Shown here: one piece after another, positions 44,275 through 52,217 of the stretch
Layout: each line of letters opens with the position of its first letter
Numbering within the stretch: position 1 is the stretch's first letter
Source: an uncultured Acidobacteriota bacterium
GTDB lineage: Bacteria > Acidobacteriota > Terriglobia > Bryobacterales > Bryobacteraceae
Direction of reading: 5' to 3'
Length of the DNA stretch: 64,000 bases
Assembly (NCBI GenBank): GCA_902826685.1
Contig: CADEFT010000013.1
Span: forward strand, 62,001 to 126,000
Made by a program: the position numbers and the translations under genes
Notes under the pieces: model-generated
Database searches by the model: none
The model's input: the letters and a program-made list of their open reading frames with translations, nothing else
Told to the model about the DNA's origin: nothing

Positions 44275-44636
44275 CAGGCCCTCCCCGGCGCGAAGCCACT
44301 CTCGCGAGCCAGTTTCACCAATTGGGCGAGCCGCCGAGCCTCCGCGTTGGCCACGGCCCTGCCGAAGGTGGCGATGCGATAGTACCGCCGCCGCTCATCG
44401 TCCAGTTCCGGCGCCGGCCGCTCCGCCGTCTCCTGAATCAGCCCCTGTTCGAGCATCCGCTGGATCGAGCGGTACAACGTGCCGGGACTCAGCTTCAGCG
44501 CGCCACCGGTGCGCGCGGCGACCTCCTGAATGATGGCGTACCCGTGCCGGTCGTCTTCGGCCACCGCCATCAGAATGTGGAACGTCGCTTCGGGCAACGG
44601 CAGGAGATCTTCGATTTCAGACTGGCGATTACTCAC
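44274..44636 (-). CDS. PadR-family transcriptional regulator
   Basis: About 120 residues from the GTG at 44636; upstream codons overlap the promoter and are unlikely to be translated. The winged helix is PLPEATFHILMAVAEDDRHGYAIIQEVAARTGG with LSPGTLYRSIQRMLEQGLI as recognition helix, and the wing reads RRRYYRIATFGRAVANAEARRL. PadR proteins repress nearby exporters and respond to small toxic molecules. Its stop overlaps the permease start, so it likely controls that gene and itself. Confidence 0.92.
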   Translation of the reverse strand: MSNRQSEIEDLLPLPEATFHILMAVAEDDRHGYAIIQEVAARTGGALKLSPGTLYRSIQRMLEQGLIQETAERPAPELDDERRRYYRIATFGRAVANAEARRLAQLVKLARESGFAPGRA

Positions 44637-44671
44637 ACTGTGAATATAACCAGTGTGGGTATAAATGTCCA
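44634..44671 (-). promoter_or_regulatory. PadR promoter with operator palindrome
   Basis: On the minus strand TGGACA (44671-44666) and TATATT (44648-44643) are exactly 17 bp apart. The inverted repeat CACACTG (44634-44640) / CAGTGTG (44651-44657), with a 10-nt centre, encloses the -10 and reaches the GTG start. Start of transcription would fall at or next to the GTG at 44636. This is a good candidate for PadR autoregulation. Confidence 0.65.
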
Positions 44672-44680
44672 GAGGAGTTT

Positions 44681-45955
44681 TTATCCCCGTGGCGCCGACC
44701 AATGGCGCCGGTATTCGCGGCTCACCAGCCGGTTCGCCTCCGCATCCCCGGCAATCGTTTCCGTCTTCGCATCGAACCGGATCGCGCGTCCGGTCCGGGA
44801 GACGATGTTGCCCAGGTGCGCCAGTGCCGAAGCCCAGTGGCCCTCTTCGATGTCGACGCGCGGCCGTTGGCGTGAGCGCATACTGTCGAGAAAATTGCGC
44901 GCATGCGGCGTGTCGATCGACGTGGCGGGATGCTCCTCGTGATGCACTTCCTGGTGGTTCTCATCGAGCACGCGATAGCCCCAGTTGCGGCCGCGAAACC
45001 GTCCGAATTGCGCCACGCCGCGATCGCCGTAAACGGCCACGCCGTTGTCGCATCCTTCCAGTCCATAGGGATTCCACAGCCGCTGCTCATAAAACAGCAG
45101 CTTGGCGCCATATTCATACGTTACATTCATCGTGTCCGGGGTCTGCTGATCGTCGTCGAAATAAATCTTACGGCCCATGCCGGTGACGCGATCGGGCATC
45201 TCGACGCCCAGCGCCCGGCGGGCGATATCGAGTTCATGCACGCCGTCGTTGGCGATATCGCCGGCTCCGTAATGCCAGTGCCAGTTCACCGTCGAATGGA
45301 AGCGATTGCGATTGAACGGCATCTTCGGCAGCGGACCGGTCCAGGTTTCATAGTCGACTCCCGCGGGCACCGGCTCATCCTCTTTATGCCCGATGTTGCG
45401 CCGCAGTTGTACGTTCCAGACCTTGGCCATCAGCACCCGTCCCAATTTGCCCGATTGCACGTAATCGTGGAAGGCCTGCGTCGCGGGCAGGCTGGGCAAC
45501 TGGCTCCCCACCTGTACGATCCGTTTGTTGCGCCGGGCGGCTTCCACCATCAGGCGCCCTTCGCGGATGTTGTGGGAGACGGGTTTCTCGACGTAGACGT
45601 CCTTGCCGGCGTCACAAGCGAGAATCGTACCCGGCGCGTGCCAGTGCAAGGGAGTCCCCATTACGATGGCATCGACGGATTTGTCGTCGAGGCAGCGGCG
45701 CAAATCGGCCACCAGCGGCGGGCGCTTCCGGCCCGACTTTTCGACGATCTGGTAAGCGTCTTCGACGACGTTCTGGTCGACATCGCAGATATAGGCGATG
45801 TCCACGTCGGGCTGGGCACAGAAGGCGGAGGTGAGATTACGGCCCCGTCCCCTGACACCCATCAGCGCGATGGTGATCCGGTCGTTGGCGGCCGAGGCTC
45901 TTCTGGCGGCCTGGGTGGCGGCCAAGGCGGCGGGCAGGAAATACCGGCGGTTCAT
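44681..45955 (-). CDS. Gfo/Idh/MocA-family oxidoreductase with Tat signal
   Basis: The 424-residue protein has a twin-Arg leader (NRRYFLPAALAATQAARRASA). The Rossmann fold shows ITIALMGVRGRGRNL and DVYVEKPVSHN with the conserved EKP motif near residue 125, and the C-terminal alpha/beta domain has the WHWHYGAGDIANDGVHELDIARR stretch with a catalytic His. Such exported dehydrogenases act on sugars or inositols. It lies 37 bp downstream of the KaiB-like gene, same strand. Confidence 0.9.
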   Translation of the reverse strand: MNRRYFLPAALAATQAARRASAANDRITIALMGVRGRGRNLTSAFCAQPDVDIAYICDVDQNVVEDAYQIVEKSGRKRPPLVADLRRCLDDKSVDAIVMGTPLHWHAPGTILACDAGKDVYVEKPVSHNIREGRLMVEAARRNKRIVQVGSQLPSLPATQAFHDYVQSGKLGRVLMAKVWNVQLRRNIGHKEDEPVPAGVDYETWTGPLPKMPFNRNRFHSTVNWHWHYGAGDIANDGVHELDIARRALGVEMPDRVTGMGRKIYFDDDQQTPDTMNVTYEYGAKLLFYEQRLWNPYGLEGCDNGVAVYGDRGVAQFGRFRGRNWGYRVLDENHQEVHHEEHPATSIDTPHARNFLDSMRSRQRPRVDIEEGHWASALAHLGNIVSRTGRAIRFDAKTETIAGDAEANRLVSREYRRHWSAPRG

Positions 45956-45992
45956 TCCGACAGCACATCACAGCCGCGCCCCGCCGCGCAAG

Positions 45993-46274
45993 CTACATCA
46001 TGTAGCGCATGGATTCGAACGTTTCCGTGAGCCTGGCGAGGCTCGGCTGGTCGGAGACGTCGCCGACCAGACGCAGAGCCGGCAGCGGGCTCATGCGGAT
46101 TAGCGTGGGAGTCGCCATGATCGAGTCGGCTTCGGCTACGTCTGGATTATCGGAGACATCGACGATTTCCAGTTGGCAGTATCCATCCGGCATTTCGCTG
46201 CAGAAGGCACGCATGCGTTCCACCGCTAATGCTGATAAGGGACTTTGGGGAGTGACAAACAACCGCAGAAACAT
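45993..46274 (-). CDS. KaiB-like thioredoxin-fold protein
   Basis: This is a 93-residue KaiB-domain protein: FLRLFVTPQSPLSALAVERMRAF at the start, CQLEIVDVSDNPDVAEADSIMATPTLIRMSPLPALRLVGDVSD in the centre. The ATPTL-x-x-x-P-P-like loop and GD(L/V)SD segment are characteristic. There is no CxxC redox motif. KaiB in cyanobacteria binds KaiC; no kaiC or kaiA is in the window, so it may act in stress or another signalling route. TAGAAT (46286-46291 on the minus strand) lies 11 nt before the ATG. Confidence 0.88.
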   Translation of the reverse strand: MFLRLFVTPQSPLSALAVERMRAFCSEMPDGYCQLEIVDVSDNPDVAEADSIMATPTLIRMSPLPALRLVGDVSDQPSLARLTETFESMRYMM

Positions 46275-46285
46275 CGGGTAAAACG

Positions 46286-46291
46286 ATTCTA
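46286..46291 (-). promoter_or_regulatory. -10 element of the KaiB-like gene
   Basis: TAGAAT on the minus strand is 11 nt from the ATG; TCGAAA 16 bp further upstream could be a weak -35. A very short leader is implied. Confidence 0.4.
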
Positions 46292-46313
46292 ACAGAGGTA
46301 CTATTCATTTCGA

Positions 46314-46335
46314 CCCCCGTCGGGCTAATCGGGGG
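46314..46335 (-). other. GC-rich hairpin between FAD and KaiB-like genes
   Basis: CCCCCG (46314-46319) and CGGGGG (46330-46335) form a 6-bp GC stem with a 10-nt loop. It lies after the FAD oxidoreductase stop and before the KaiB promoter on the same strand. It lacks a U-tract, so factor-independent termination is doubtful. Confidence 0.35.
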
Positions 46336-46366
46336 CCTGCCAGCCGTGCCACTTACCCAAGTCCCC

Positions 46367-47899
46367 TCAAGCGGGCAACCCTATGTCCGCCAACATCGTA
46401 CGAGCACAATTGTATCCGGGAAGGCCCGTAATATTGCCGCCCGGATACGAGCTCCCGCCGCAGAGATACAGGCCCGCAAAACACCCGCGATATTGCCCGG
46501 CGCCTTCAAACGGACGTCCATAGCCGGTCTGCCCGTCGGAAAGTGCGCCTACTAACAAGTCGCCGAAGCGCATGTTAGGAAGCGTACGCTCCGTGTCGAG
46601 CGGCGATTGCGCGGAGTAACCGAGCAAGCTCTCCTTCAGATTGGGAGCGTACTCGGTCCACGTGTCGATCACCCGCCGCGCATGGGCGTCCTTTTCGCGA
46701 TCCCAATCCAGCCGATAGGGGAGCTTCTCCCACAGAAACGCCGTGTGATGCCCGCCTGGCGCCTGGCTCGAATCGAATAGGGTAGGGCAGGATCCCCACA
46801 TTACGCGCGATGGCGGAATCCGGCCCGCTTCGTGGCTTGCCACAATCTCCCGGAACTGGTCTACATGGTCCAGGCCGAGAATGACCATCAGCGCATCGCC
46901 CGCCGCGCCGGTGTATCGCGGCGGCGCGCTCAGTTCCACGTTCACGGCAAATAGGGGCGCCAATACGTTGAAGCGGAATCCGGCGGCCTTTTCCCGCCAG
47001 TCCTGTGGCAGAACCGCCGGGTCCACCAGATCGAGGAACGTCTGAACCGGATTCAACCCGGACGCCACCATCGGCGCCTTCAGAAACTCGCCATCCGTCG
47101 TCTCCACTCCGGTGACCGCGCCTTCGGCCACGTGAATCCGGCGCGGCGTGGTGTTCAGACGGATGACGCCGCCATGCTCCTCCACGGCGTTGACCAGGGC
47201 GCGCGCCAGGTTGGCCGATCCGCCACGGCACATCTGCGCCTTGCCCCGGCTGGCGAGCAGCGCCGGGATGTGATGACCGAATCCGGACGCCCTCGGGTCC
47301 ACTTCGCGCAGTCCATTGAAGAACAGCAGCCCGGCCTGGATCGCGGGGTCGCCGAACTCGCGCTCGACGAATTCGAGCGGCGACAGGCGGCTCACTTCAG
47401 CGAGCTTCCGCCCGGCTGCGGTAGTTTGGAGCTTCGACGCGCGTTCGTCATCGGGCACCGGCGCCGACTGGCTCTCCGGAATCAGAATCTCATCCACAAT
47501 GGGCACGAACGCATCGCGCCACCGCCGCATCGTATCCGCGTCGGCGCGATTCCGGCGCGCGAACGATTCATACGTACGCTCAAAGTCCGTCCACCATTCC
47601 AGGGACGCGCCGCCGGCGAGCATCATCGCTACATTTAACTCAGGCTCGATGTACCGCGCGCCCCGCCGTTCGAGCTCGAGGTGGCGATACCATGGCATGC
47701 CGGTCACGCCGCGATGGAAGAAGGAGTGCGTGTTATGCAGGAAACCTGGGCGCGCTTCCGATTCCACTGTCGCCAACCCGCCGCCCGCCACCGCGCGGCG
47801 TTCCAGGCATAGTGTACGCAAACCCGCCTTGCTGAGATAGGCCTGCAGGATCAGGGCGTTGTGGCCCGCCCCCAGCAGGATGCAATCATATTCCGGCAC
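46367..47899 (-). CDS. FAD-dependent oxidoreductase of the phytoene desaturase/PYROXD2 type
   Basis: The 510-residue protein starts at a GTG at 47899; the open frame further upstream lacks similarity. The N-terminal dinucleotide motif is YDCILLGAGHNALILQAYLSKAGL with ERRAVAGGGLAT. The C-terminal FAD motif is LYLCGGSSYPGGNITGLPGYNCA. Relatives include carotene isomerases, desaturases and mitochondrial PYROXD2. No carotenoid genes are nearby, so the substrate is open. Confidence 0.87.
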   Translation of the reverse strand: MPEYDCILLGAGHNALILQAYLSKAGLRTLCLERRAVAGGGLATVESEARPGFLHNTHSFFHRGVTGMPWYRHLELERRGARYIEPELNVAMMLAGGASLEWWTDFERTYESFARRNRADADTMRRWRDAFVPIVDEILIPESQSAPVPDDERASKLQTTAAGRKLAEVSRLSPLEFVEREFGDPAIQAGLLFFNGLREVDPRASGFGHHIPALLASRGKAQMCRGGSANLARALVNAVEEHGGVIRLNTTPRRIHVAEGAVTGVETTDGEFLKAPMVASGLNPVQTFLDLVDPAVLPQDWREKAAGFRFNVLAPLFAVNVELSAPPRYTGAAGDALMVILGLDHVDQFREIVASHEAGRIPPSRVMWGSCPTLFDSSQAPGGHHTAFLWEKLPYRLDWDREKDAHARRVIDTWTEYAPNLKESLLGYSAQSPLDTERTLPNMRFGDLLVGALSDGQTGYGRPFEGAGQYRGCFAGLYLCGGSSYPGGNITGLPGYNCARTMLADIGLPA

Positions 47900-47946
47900 A
47901 CCGGAATCGTAGCAGAGGCGCACACGATACACTGGGCATTTAGAAT

Positions 47947-50319
47947 ATGAAAGCCGCCCTGGCCGCGTTCGCCCTGCCGCTTGCCTGCTTCGCGCAATCG
48001 GATGCTCCCGAGAATCTGAAGAATCCTTTCGCCGGCTCGCCGGCCGCCATCGCCGAGGGCGCCAAGCTATACACACAGGCGTGCCAGGTATGCCATGGCG
48101 GGGAAGCTCGCGGCGATCGCGCTCCCGCGCTGAACGGCCGGTTCCGCCGTGGTGAAAAGGATGGCGAGATCTTCCTCAATATCCGCGGCGGCGTACGCGG
48201 GACGCAGATGCCCGCCTTCGCCCAGTTGAGCTCCGATCAGATCTGGCGCGTCGTGGCCTATTTGCGCAGCCTCTCCGCCACCGCTCCCGATGCCGCCGTG
48301 GCGGGCGATGCCGCCGCCGGCGAGCAGGTATTCTTCGGCAAGGCGCAGTGCGCCGCCTGCCATGAAGTGAATGGACGCGGCGGTGTCGTGGGTCCCGATC
48401 TTTCCACCGCCGGGCGTCTGAGCGCGGAAGCTTTGGAACGAAAAATCAGCGATCCGGCAGCGGCTTCCGGCGCTCCGGTCCGGCGCCGGGGTGGACCCAC
48501 GCGTCCGCAGACGCTGATCGCGCGCACTCGCGACGGTCGTGAGATTCGCGGTGTCCGCCGCAACGAAGACACCTTCTCCGTTCAGATGATGGATGCTTCG
48601 GGCCACCTTCATCTGCTTGAGAAGTCGAGGCTCGAGAGCCTGCGGGTGGAAAACGGTTCTCTCATGCCGGCCGGGTATGCTTCCCGCCTGTCGAAGACCG
48701 AACTGCGCGACCTGGTCGCCTACCTCAAATCGAACAACGGGCGCGACCTCTCCAAGACCGCCGCCGCGTCCATTCCTTCCGGCGGCCTGAGCTACCAACG
48801 GCTGCGCGACTCGGGTTCGGAACCGCACAACTGGATGATGTACTGGGGCGATTACCAGGGCACGCACTTTACCAAGCTCTCGCAGATCAACACAGCTAAC
48901 GTGAAAACCTTGCAAGCGCAGTGGACCCTGCAACTGCTGGGTGACCAGGCTCTGCAAACCACTCCCCTGGTGGTGGATGGCGTGATGTACGTGACCGGCC
49001 CTCCGGGCCAGGTCTACGCGCTCGATGCCCGCAACGGGCGGCAAATCTGGCGCTATGAGCGGCGCTTGAAATCGACACATGCCTACGCCATCAACCAATC
49101 CAACCGCGGCGTGGCCGTTCTCGACAATCGCGTCTACTTCGGCACGCTGGACGCGGCACTTGTGGCGCTCGACGCCCGTACAGGATTGCCGTTGTGGGAA
49201 GTCCAACTCGCCGACGTTCAGCTCGGGCACAGCCTCACCAGTCCGCCGCTAGCGGTGAACGGCAAGATCATCACGGGCATATCGGGCGGCGAGTTTCCCA
49301 TTCGCGGCTTCATCGACGCCTACGATCCCGCCACCGGCCGCCGCCTGTGGCGCTTCTACACCATTCCCGGCCCCGGTGAGAAAGGCAACGACACCTGGCT
49401 TGGCGATTCCTGGAAAGAGGGCGGCTCGGCGACCTGGCTCACCGGCACCTACGATCCGGAAACGAACCTGGTGTATTGGCCGACAGGGAACCCGGCGCCG
49501 GCTATTAACGGGGATGTGCGCAGAGGCGACAACCTCTATTCGTCCTCGGTTGTGGCCTTGAACGCCGACACGGGGAAGCTGGTTTGGCACTACCAGTTCA
49601 CGCCCAACGATACGCACGACTGGGATTCCACCGAGGATGTGATGCTGGTGGATCGCATGTTTCAGGGGCAGCGGCGCAAGCTGCTGCTGCATGGCGACCG
49701 CAACGGCTTCCTTTACACACTCGATCGCACCGACGGCAAGTTCCTCGCGGCCCATCCCTTCATTCGTCAGACCTGGAACAAGGGCTTCGATGAGAAAGGG
49801 CGGCCGATCCCGGTGGAAGGTTCACGGGCGAGCGAGAACGGCAGTATCGAGGTCTACCCGAGCATGGGCGGAGGCACCAATTATCAGGCGCCTTCCTACG
49901 ATCCGGCTACCGGATGGTTCCTGCTCGCCTACGCCGAAGCGGCCCAGCGCTATTTCTCGACGCCCGTGCGGCCGGAAGCCGGCCGCCAGTACCAGGGTGG
50001 CCGCGCGATGCGTTCGGAAGCGCCCTCGCGGGCTGGCATCAAGGCTGTCGATCCGGAAACCGGCGCCACCAAGTGGGACTTCCCGATTCACCAGGGTTCG
50101 CTGACCAATGGCGTTCTGGCCACGGCCGGCGGGGTGGCCTTCGCCGCTTCGGCCGACGGGAACCTGATCGCGCTCGATTCGCGGACGGGAAAGCCGCTGT
50201 GGAAGTTTCAGACCGGCGGCGCGATGGCGGCCTCGCCCATCAGCTATGCCGTCGACAACCGCCAATACATTGCTGTCGCTTCGGGCAACGTGCTGTATAG
50301 CTTCGCTTTGCCGGAATAA
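47947..50319 (+). CDS. Cytochrome c / PQQ-dependent dehydrogenase fusion (quinoprotein)
   Basis: The 790-residue periplasmic enzyme has a signal peptide (MKAALAAFALPLACFA), then two c-type haem sites: CQVCH at Cys46-His50 with Met ligand in GTQMPAF, and CAACH at Cys135-His139. The PQQ beta-propeller (about 290-790) shows NWMMYWGDYQGTHFTKLSQINTANVKTLQ, repeated tryptophan-docking 'W' strands such as LVYWPTGNPAPAINGD and VWHYQFTPNDTHDWDS, and AVDPETGATKWDFP. It would oxidise an alcohol or aldose and pass electrons through its own haems. The haem domain at the N-terminus is reversed relative to type II quinohaemoproteins. Confidence 0.92.
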   Translation: MKAALAAFALPLACFAQSDAPENLKNPFAGSPAAIAEGAKLYTQACQVCHGGEARGDRAPALNGRFRRGEKDGEIFLNIRGGVRGTQMPAFAQLSSDQIWRVVAYLRSLSATAPDAAVAGDAAAGEQVFFGKAQCAACHEVNGRGGVVGPDLSTAGRLSAEALERKISDPAAASGAPVRRRGGPTRPQTLIARTRDGREIRGVRRNEDTFSVQMMDASGHLHLLEKSRLESLRVENGSLMPAGYASRLSKTELRDLVAYLKSNNGRDLSKTAAASIPSGGLSYQRLRDSGSEPHNWMMYWGDYQGTHFTKLSQINTANVKTLQAQWTLQLLGDQALQTTPLVVDGVMYVTGPPGQVYALDARNGRQIWRYERRLKSTHAYAINQSNRGVAVLDNRVYFGTLDAALVALDARTGLPLWEVQLADVQLGHSLTSPPLAVNGKIITGISGGEFPIRGFIDAYDPATGRRLWRFYTIPGPGEKGNDTWLGDSWKEGGSATWLTGTYDPETNLVYWPTGNPAPAINGDVRRGDNLYSSSVVALNADTGKLVWHYQFTPNDTHDWDSTEDVMLVDRMFQGQRRKLLLHGDRNGFLYTLDRTDGKFLAAHPFIRQTWNKGFDEKGRPIPVEGSRASENGSIEVYPSMGGGTNYQAPSYDPATGWFLLAYAEAAQRYFSTPVRPEAGRQYQGGRAMRSEAPSRAGIKAVDPETGATKWDFPIHQGSLTNGVLATAGGVAFAASADGNLIALDSRTGKPLWKFQTGGAMAASPISYAVDNRQYIAVASGNVLYSFALPE

Positions 50320-50425
50320 TGAGCGGGGCGCCTGCGACCATCGCCGTCGCCTCTGGCGGCGTGGCCCACTCGGCGCACCGCGGGCGGCAGAGTCGTGCCC
50401 CACACTTCGCCCCCGTCCGGAACAA

Positions 50426-51046
50426 TCAGCGTGGCGGCTGCAAAATCTCGCCCCACATCAGCGAATAGGCTTCCACCTCGCCCTCCAGGCTCTTGCCGGC
50501 GCGGATGAAGACAGGCCGGTTGAACGGGATCGACATCCGGTCCGACGCCATCCCCTGCGCGGTGATACGCGTATCCGGCCGGATCGCGATCATCAGGCTT
50601 TCTCCAGCCCGCGTGCGCAACCAGATGTAGGGATCCTCCACGCGCACGACAACGCCCGAAAGCACCAGGTTCCCCCGAGGGGCAAACGATTCGGTGGGCG
50701 TCGACCATGGCTTGCGGAACAAGCCGGCTCCCTGGGGGTTCGCCAGCCGCCCCACCCGGACGATCAGCGCCCGGCAGGAAGGCGGGCTGGTGAGACGTTC
50801 GGAAAGCACCTCCACCGGTTCGCCTTCCGGTATGAGGGAGATGCGCGTGCGCCGATGCTCTCGTTCGAAGTACGTCTTGCCGGTGAATCCGCACCGGAAC
50901 GTGCTTTGCGCGGCCGTGCGGAATTCGAAGTGTCCAGCGGCATCCGAGCCCGTCCAGGCTACGAAGTAGCCAGAGGACAGAGGTTTCGGAAGAGCCTCGT
51001 CCGCGGACCAGGCTTTGGAAACCGCCAGTAAAGCCAGCAACAACAT
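50426..51046 (-). CDS. Exported beta-rich protein of unknown function
   Basis: This is a 206-residue protein with signal peptide (MLLLALLAVSKAWS). The C-terminal half (VLSGVVVRVEDPYIWLRTRAGESLMIAIRPDTRITAQG) resembles DUF5666/OB-type small barrels. A CRALIVRVGRLANPQG and a WSTPTESFAP stretch follow no motif I know. It is convergent with the PQQ dehydrogenase gene, about 105 bp away. Function unknown. Confidence 0.65.
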   Translation of the reverse strand: MLLLALLAVSKAWSADEALPKPLSSGYFVAWTGSDAAGHFEFRTAAQSTFRCGFTGKTYFEREHRRTRISLIPEGEPVEVLSERLTSPPSCRALIVRVGRLANPQGAGLFRKPWSTPTESFAPRGNLVLSGVVVRVEDPYIWLRTRAGESLMIAIRPDTRITAQGMASDRMSIPFNRPVFIRAGKSLEGEVEAYSLMWGEILQPPR

Positions 51047-51131
51047 CCCGGGTGACGGCCAGTACCTTATCCGAGCCTAATACAGGTGGAGTCCTGTTAC
51101 AATACAAGACTTGCCGAGTTCCGCCGCCAAA

Positions 51132-52217
51132 ATGACCTCGCGTGCCGCCGGCGCATCCGAATTGCCGCGGCGTTGCGGAGAGTGGTTCCTGCATTCGGGC
51201 ATCCAGGACGATTCCGGAGGCATCGCGCGCTATTATCGAGCCGACCTGGCTCGCAACAACGCCGTTTCCACCGAAATCACCGGCTACAGCATCAGCGCGC
51301 TGTGCTATTTGCATCAACTGACGCGCGACGAAAGGTATCTGGCGGCGGCGTTGCGCGCCGGGCGGTTCCTCACTACCCAGTCGTTCGACGAAAAGCTTGG
51401 ATTGTTTCCGTTCGAATGGCCGGAAGCGAAGGCTTGTTACTTCTTCGATTGCGGGATCATCGTGCGCGGGCTGCTGAAGCTTTGGCGGGCGACGGGTGAG
51501 CGGTCTTTCCTCGAAGTTTCGAAAGCCTGCGGACGCGCCATGGCCGCCCGCTTCGACAACGGCCGCACCTACGATCCGATCCTGCACCTGCCCGATTGCC
51601 GCCCCATTGAATATGGCGGCTCGTGGTCGAACAACCCCGGCTGCTATCAGTTGAAATCCGCGCTGGCGTGGCTTGAGCTGTACGACGAAACGGGCGAGCA
51701 GGCGTTCCTCGATTGGTACCAGACCGCCGTGGCGCGCGCCCTGGCCGATGCCCCTTCGTTCCTGCCAGGTACGGCGGAACGGCTCCGCGTGATGGACCGG
51801 CTGCACGCCTTCAGCTATTTCCTCGAAGCCCTGATTCCCATTGGCGCCGAGCCGGAATGCCGCCAGGCTCTTGAAGACGGAATCGCCAGGGTGAGCCATT
51901 ATCTGCGCGCCATCCGGCCCGACTTTGCCCGCTCCGACGTCTATGCTCAACTGCTGCGTGTGCGGCTTTACGCCGATCGCGGTGGGTTCGTTCCGCTAAA
52001 TGCCGCCGAGGCGAGCGAGGAAGCCTCGGCCATCCCCGGCTTCCAGTACGCGAGCGAAGATCCACGTCTCGACGGCGGGTTCACTTTCGGCCACCGCGCC
52101 GGAGTGGAAATGCCTTACGCCAACCCGGTTTCGACGGCATTCTGCCTGCAGGCGGCGGCCCAATGGGCGCGGCGCGCGGCGGGCGAATTCGACGATTCCT
52201 GGAAAGTGTTGATTTGA
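51132..52217 (+). CDS. Alpha/alpha-barrel (six-hairpin-type) protein of a glycan locus
   Basis: About 361 residues from the ATG at 51132; a TTG at 51111 would add seven and lies just past TACAAT (51098-51103). Repeated helical hairpins with aromatic and acidic residues (TEITGYSISALCYLHQLTRDERYLAAA, CYFFDCGIIVRGLLKLWRATGERSFLEV, CYQLKSALAWLELYDETGEQAFLDW) form an (alpha/alpha)6-like toroid seen in glycoside hydrolases, epimerases and AGE-type enzymes. It is coupled to the glycosyltransferase by a 4-nt TTGA overlap, so it probably acts on the same glycan. Confidence 0.7.
   Translation: MTSRAAGASELPRRCGEWFLHSGIQDDSGGIARYYRADLARNNAVSTEITGYSISALCYLHQLTRDERYLAAALRAGRFLTTQSFDEKLGLFPFEWPEAKACYFFDCGIIVRGLLKLWRATGERSFLEVSKACGRAMAARFDNGRTYDPILHLPDCRPIEYGGSWSNNPGCYQLKSALAWLELYDETGEQAFLDWYQTAVARALADAPSFLPGTAERLRVMDRLHAFSYFLEALIPIGAEPECRQALEDGIARVSHYLRAIRPDFARSDVYAQLLRVRLYADRGGFVPLNAAEASEEASAIPGFQYASEDPRLDGGFTFGHRAGVEMPYANPVSTAFCLQAAAQWARRAAGEFDDSWKVLI

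Noticed and set aside
45993..46274. Circadian clock locus
   Set aside because: Only KaiB-like sequence is present; kaiA and kaiC are absent from the window.
46314..46335. Rho-independent terminator after the FAD gene
   Set aside because: The stem is good but no U-tract follows on the transcribed strand.
50244..51950. Minus-strand open frame of about 568 codons
   Set aside because: It overlaps the end of the PQQ gene, the exported protein gene and the toroid gene; only the 206-residue frame with a signal peptide makes sense.
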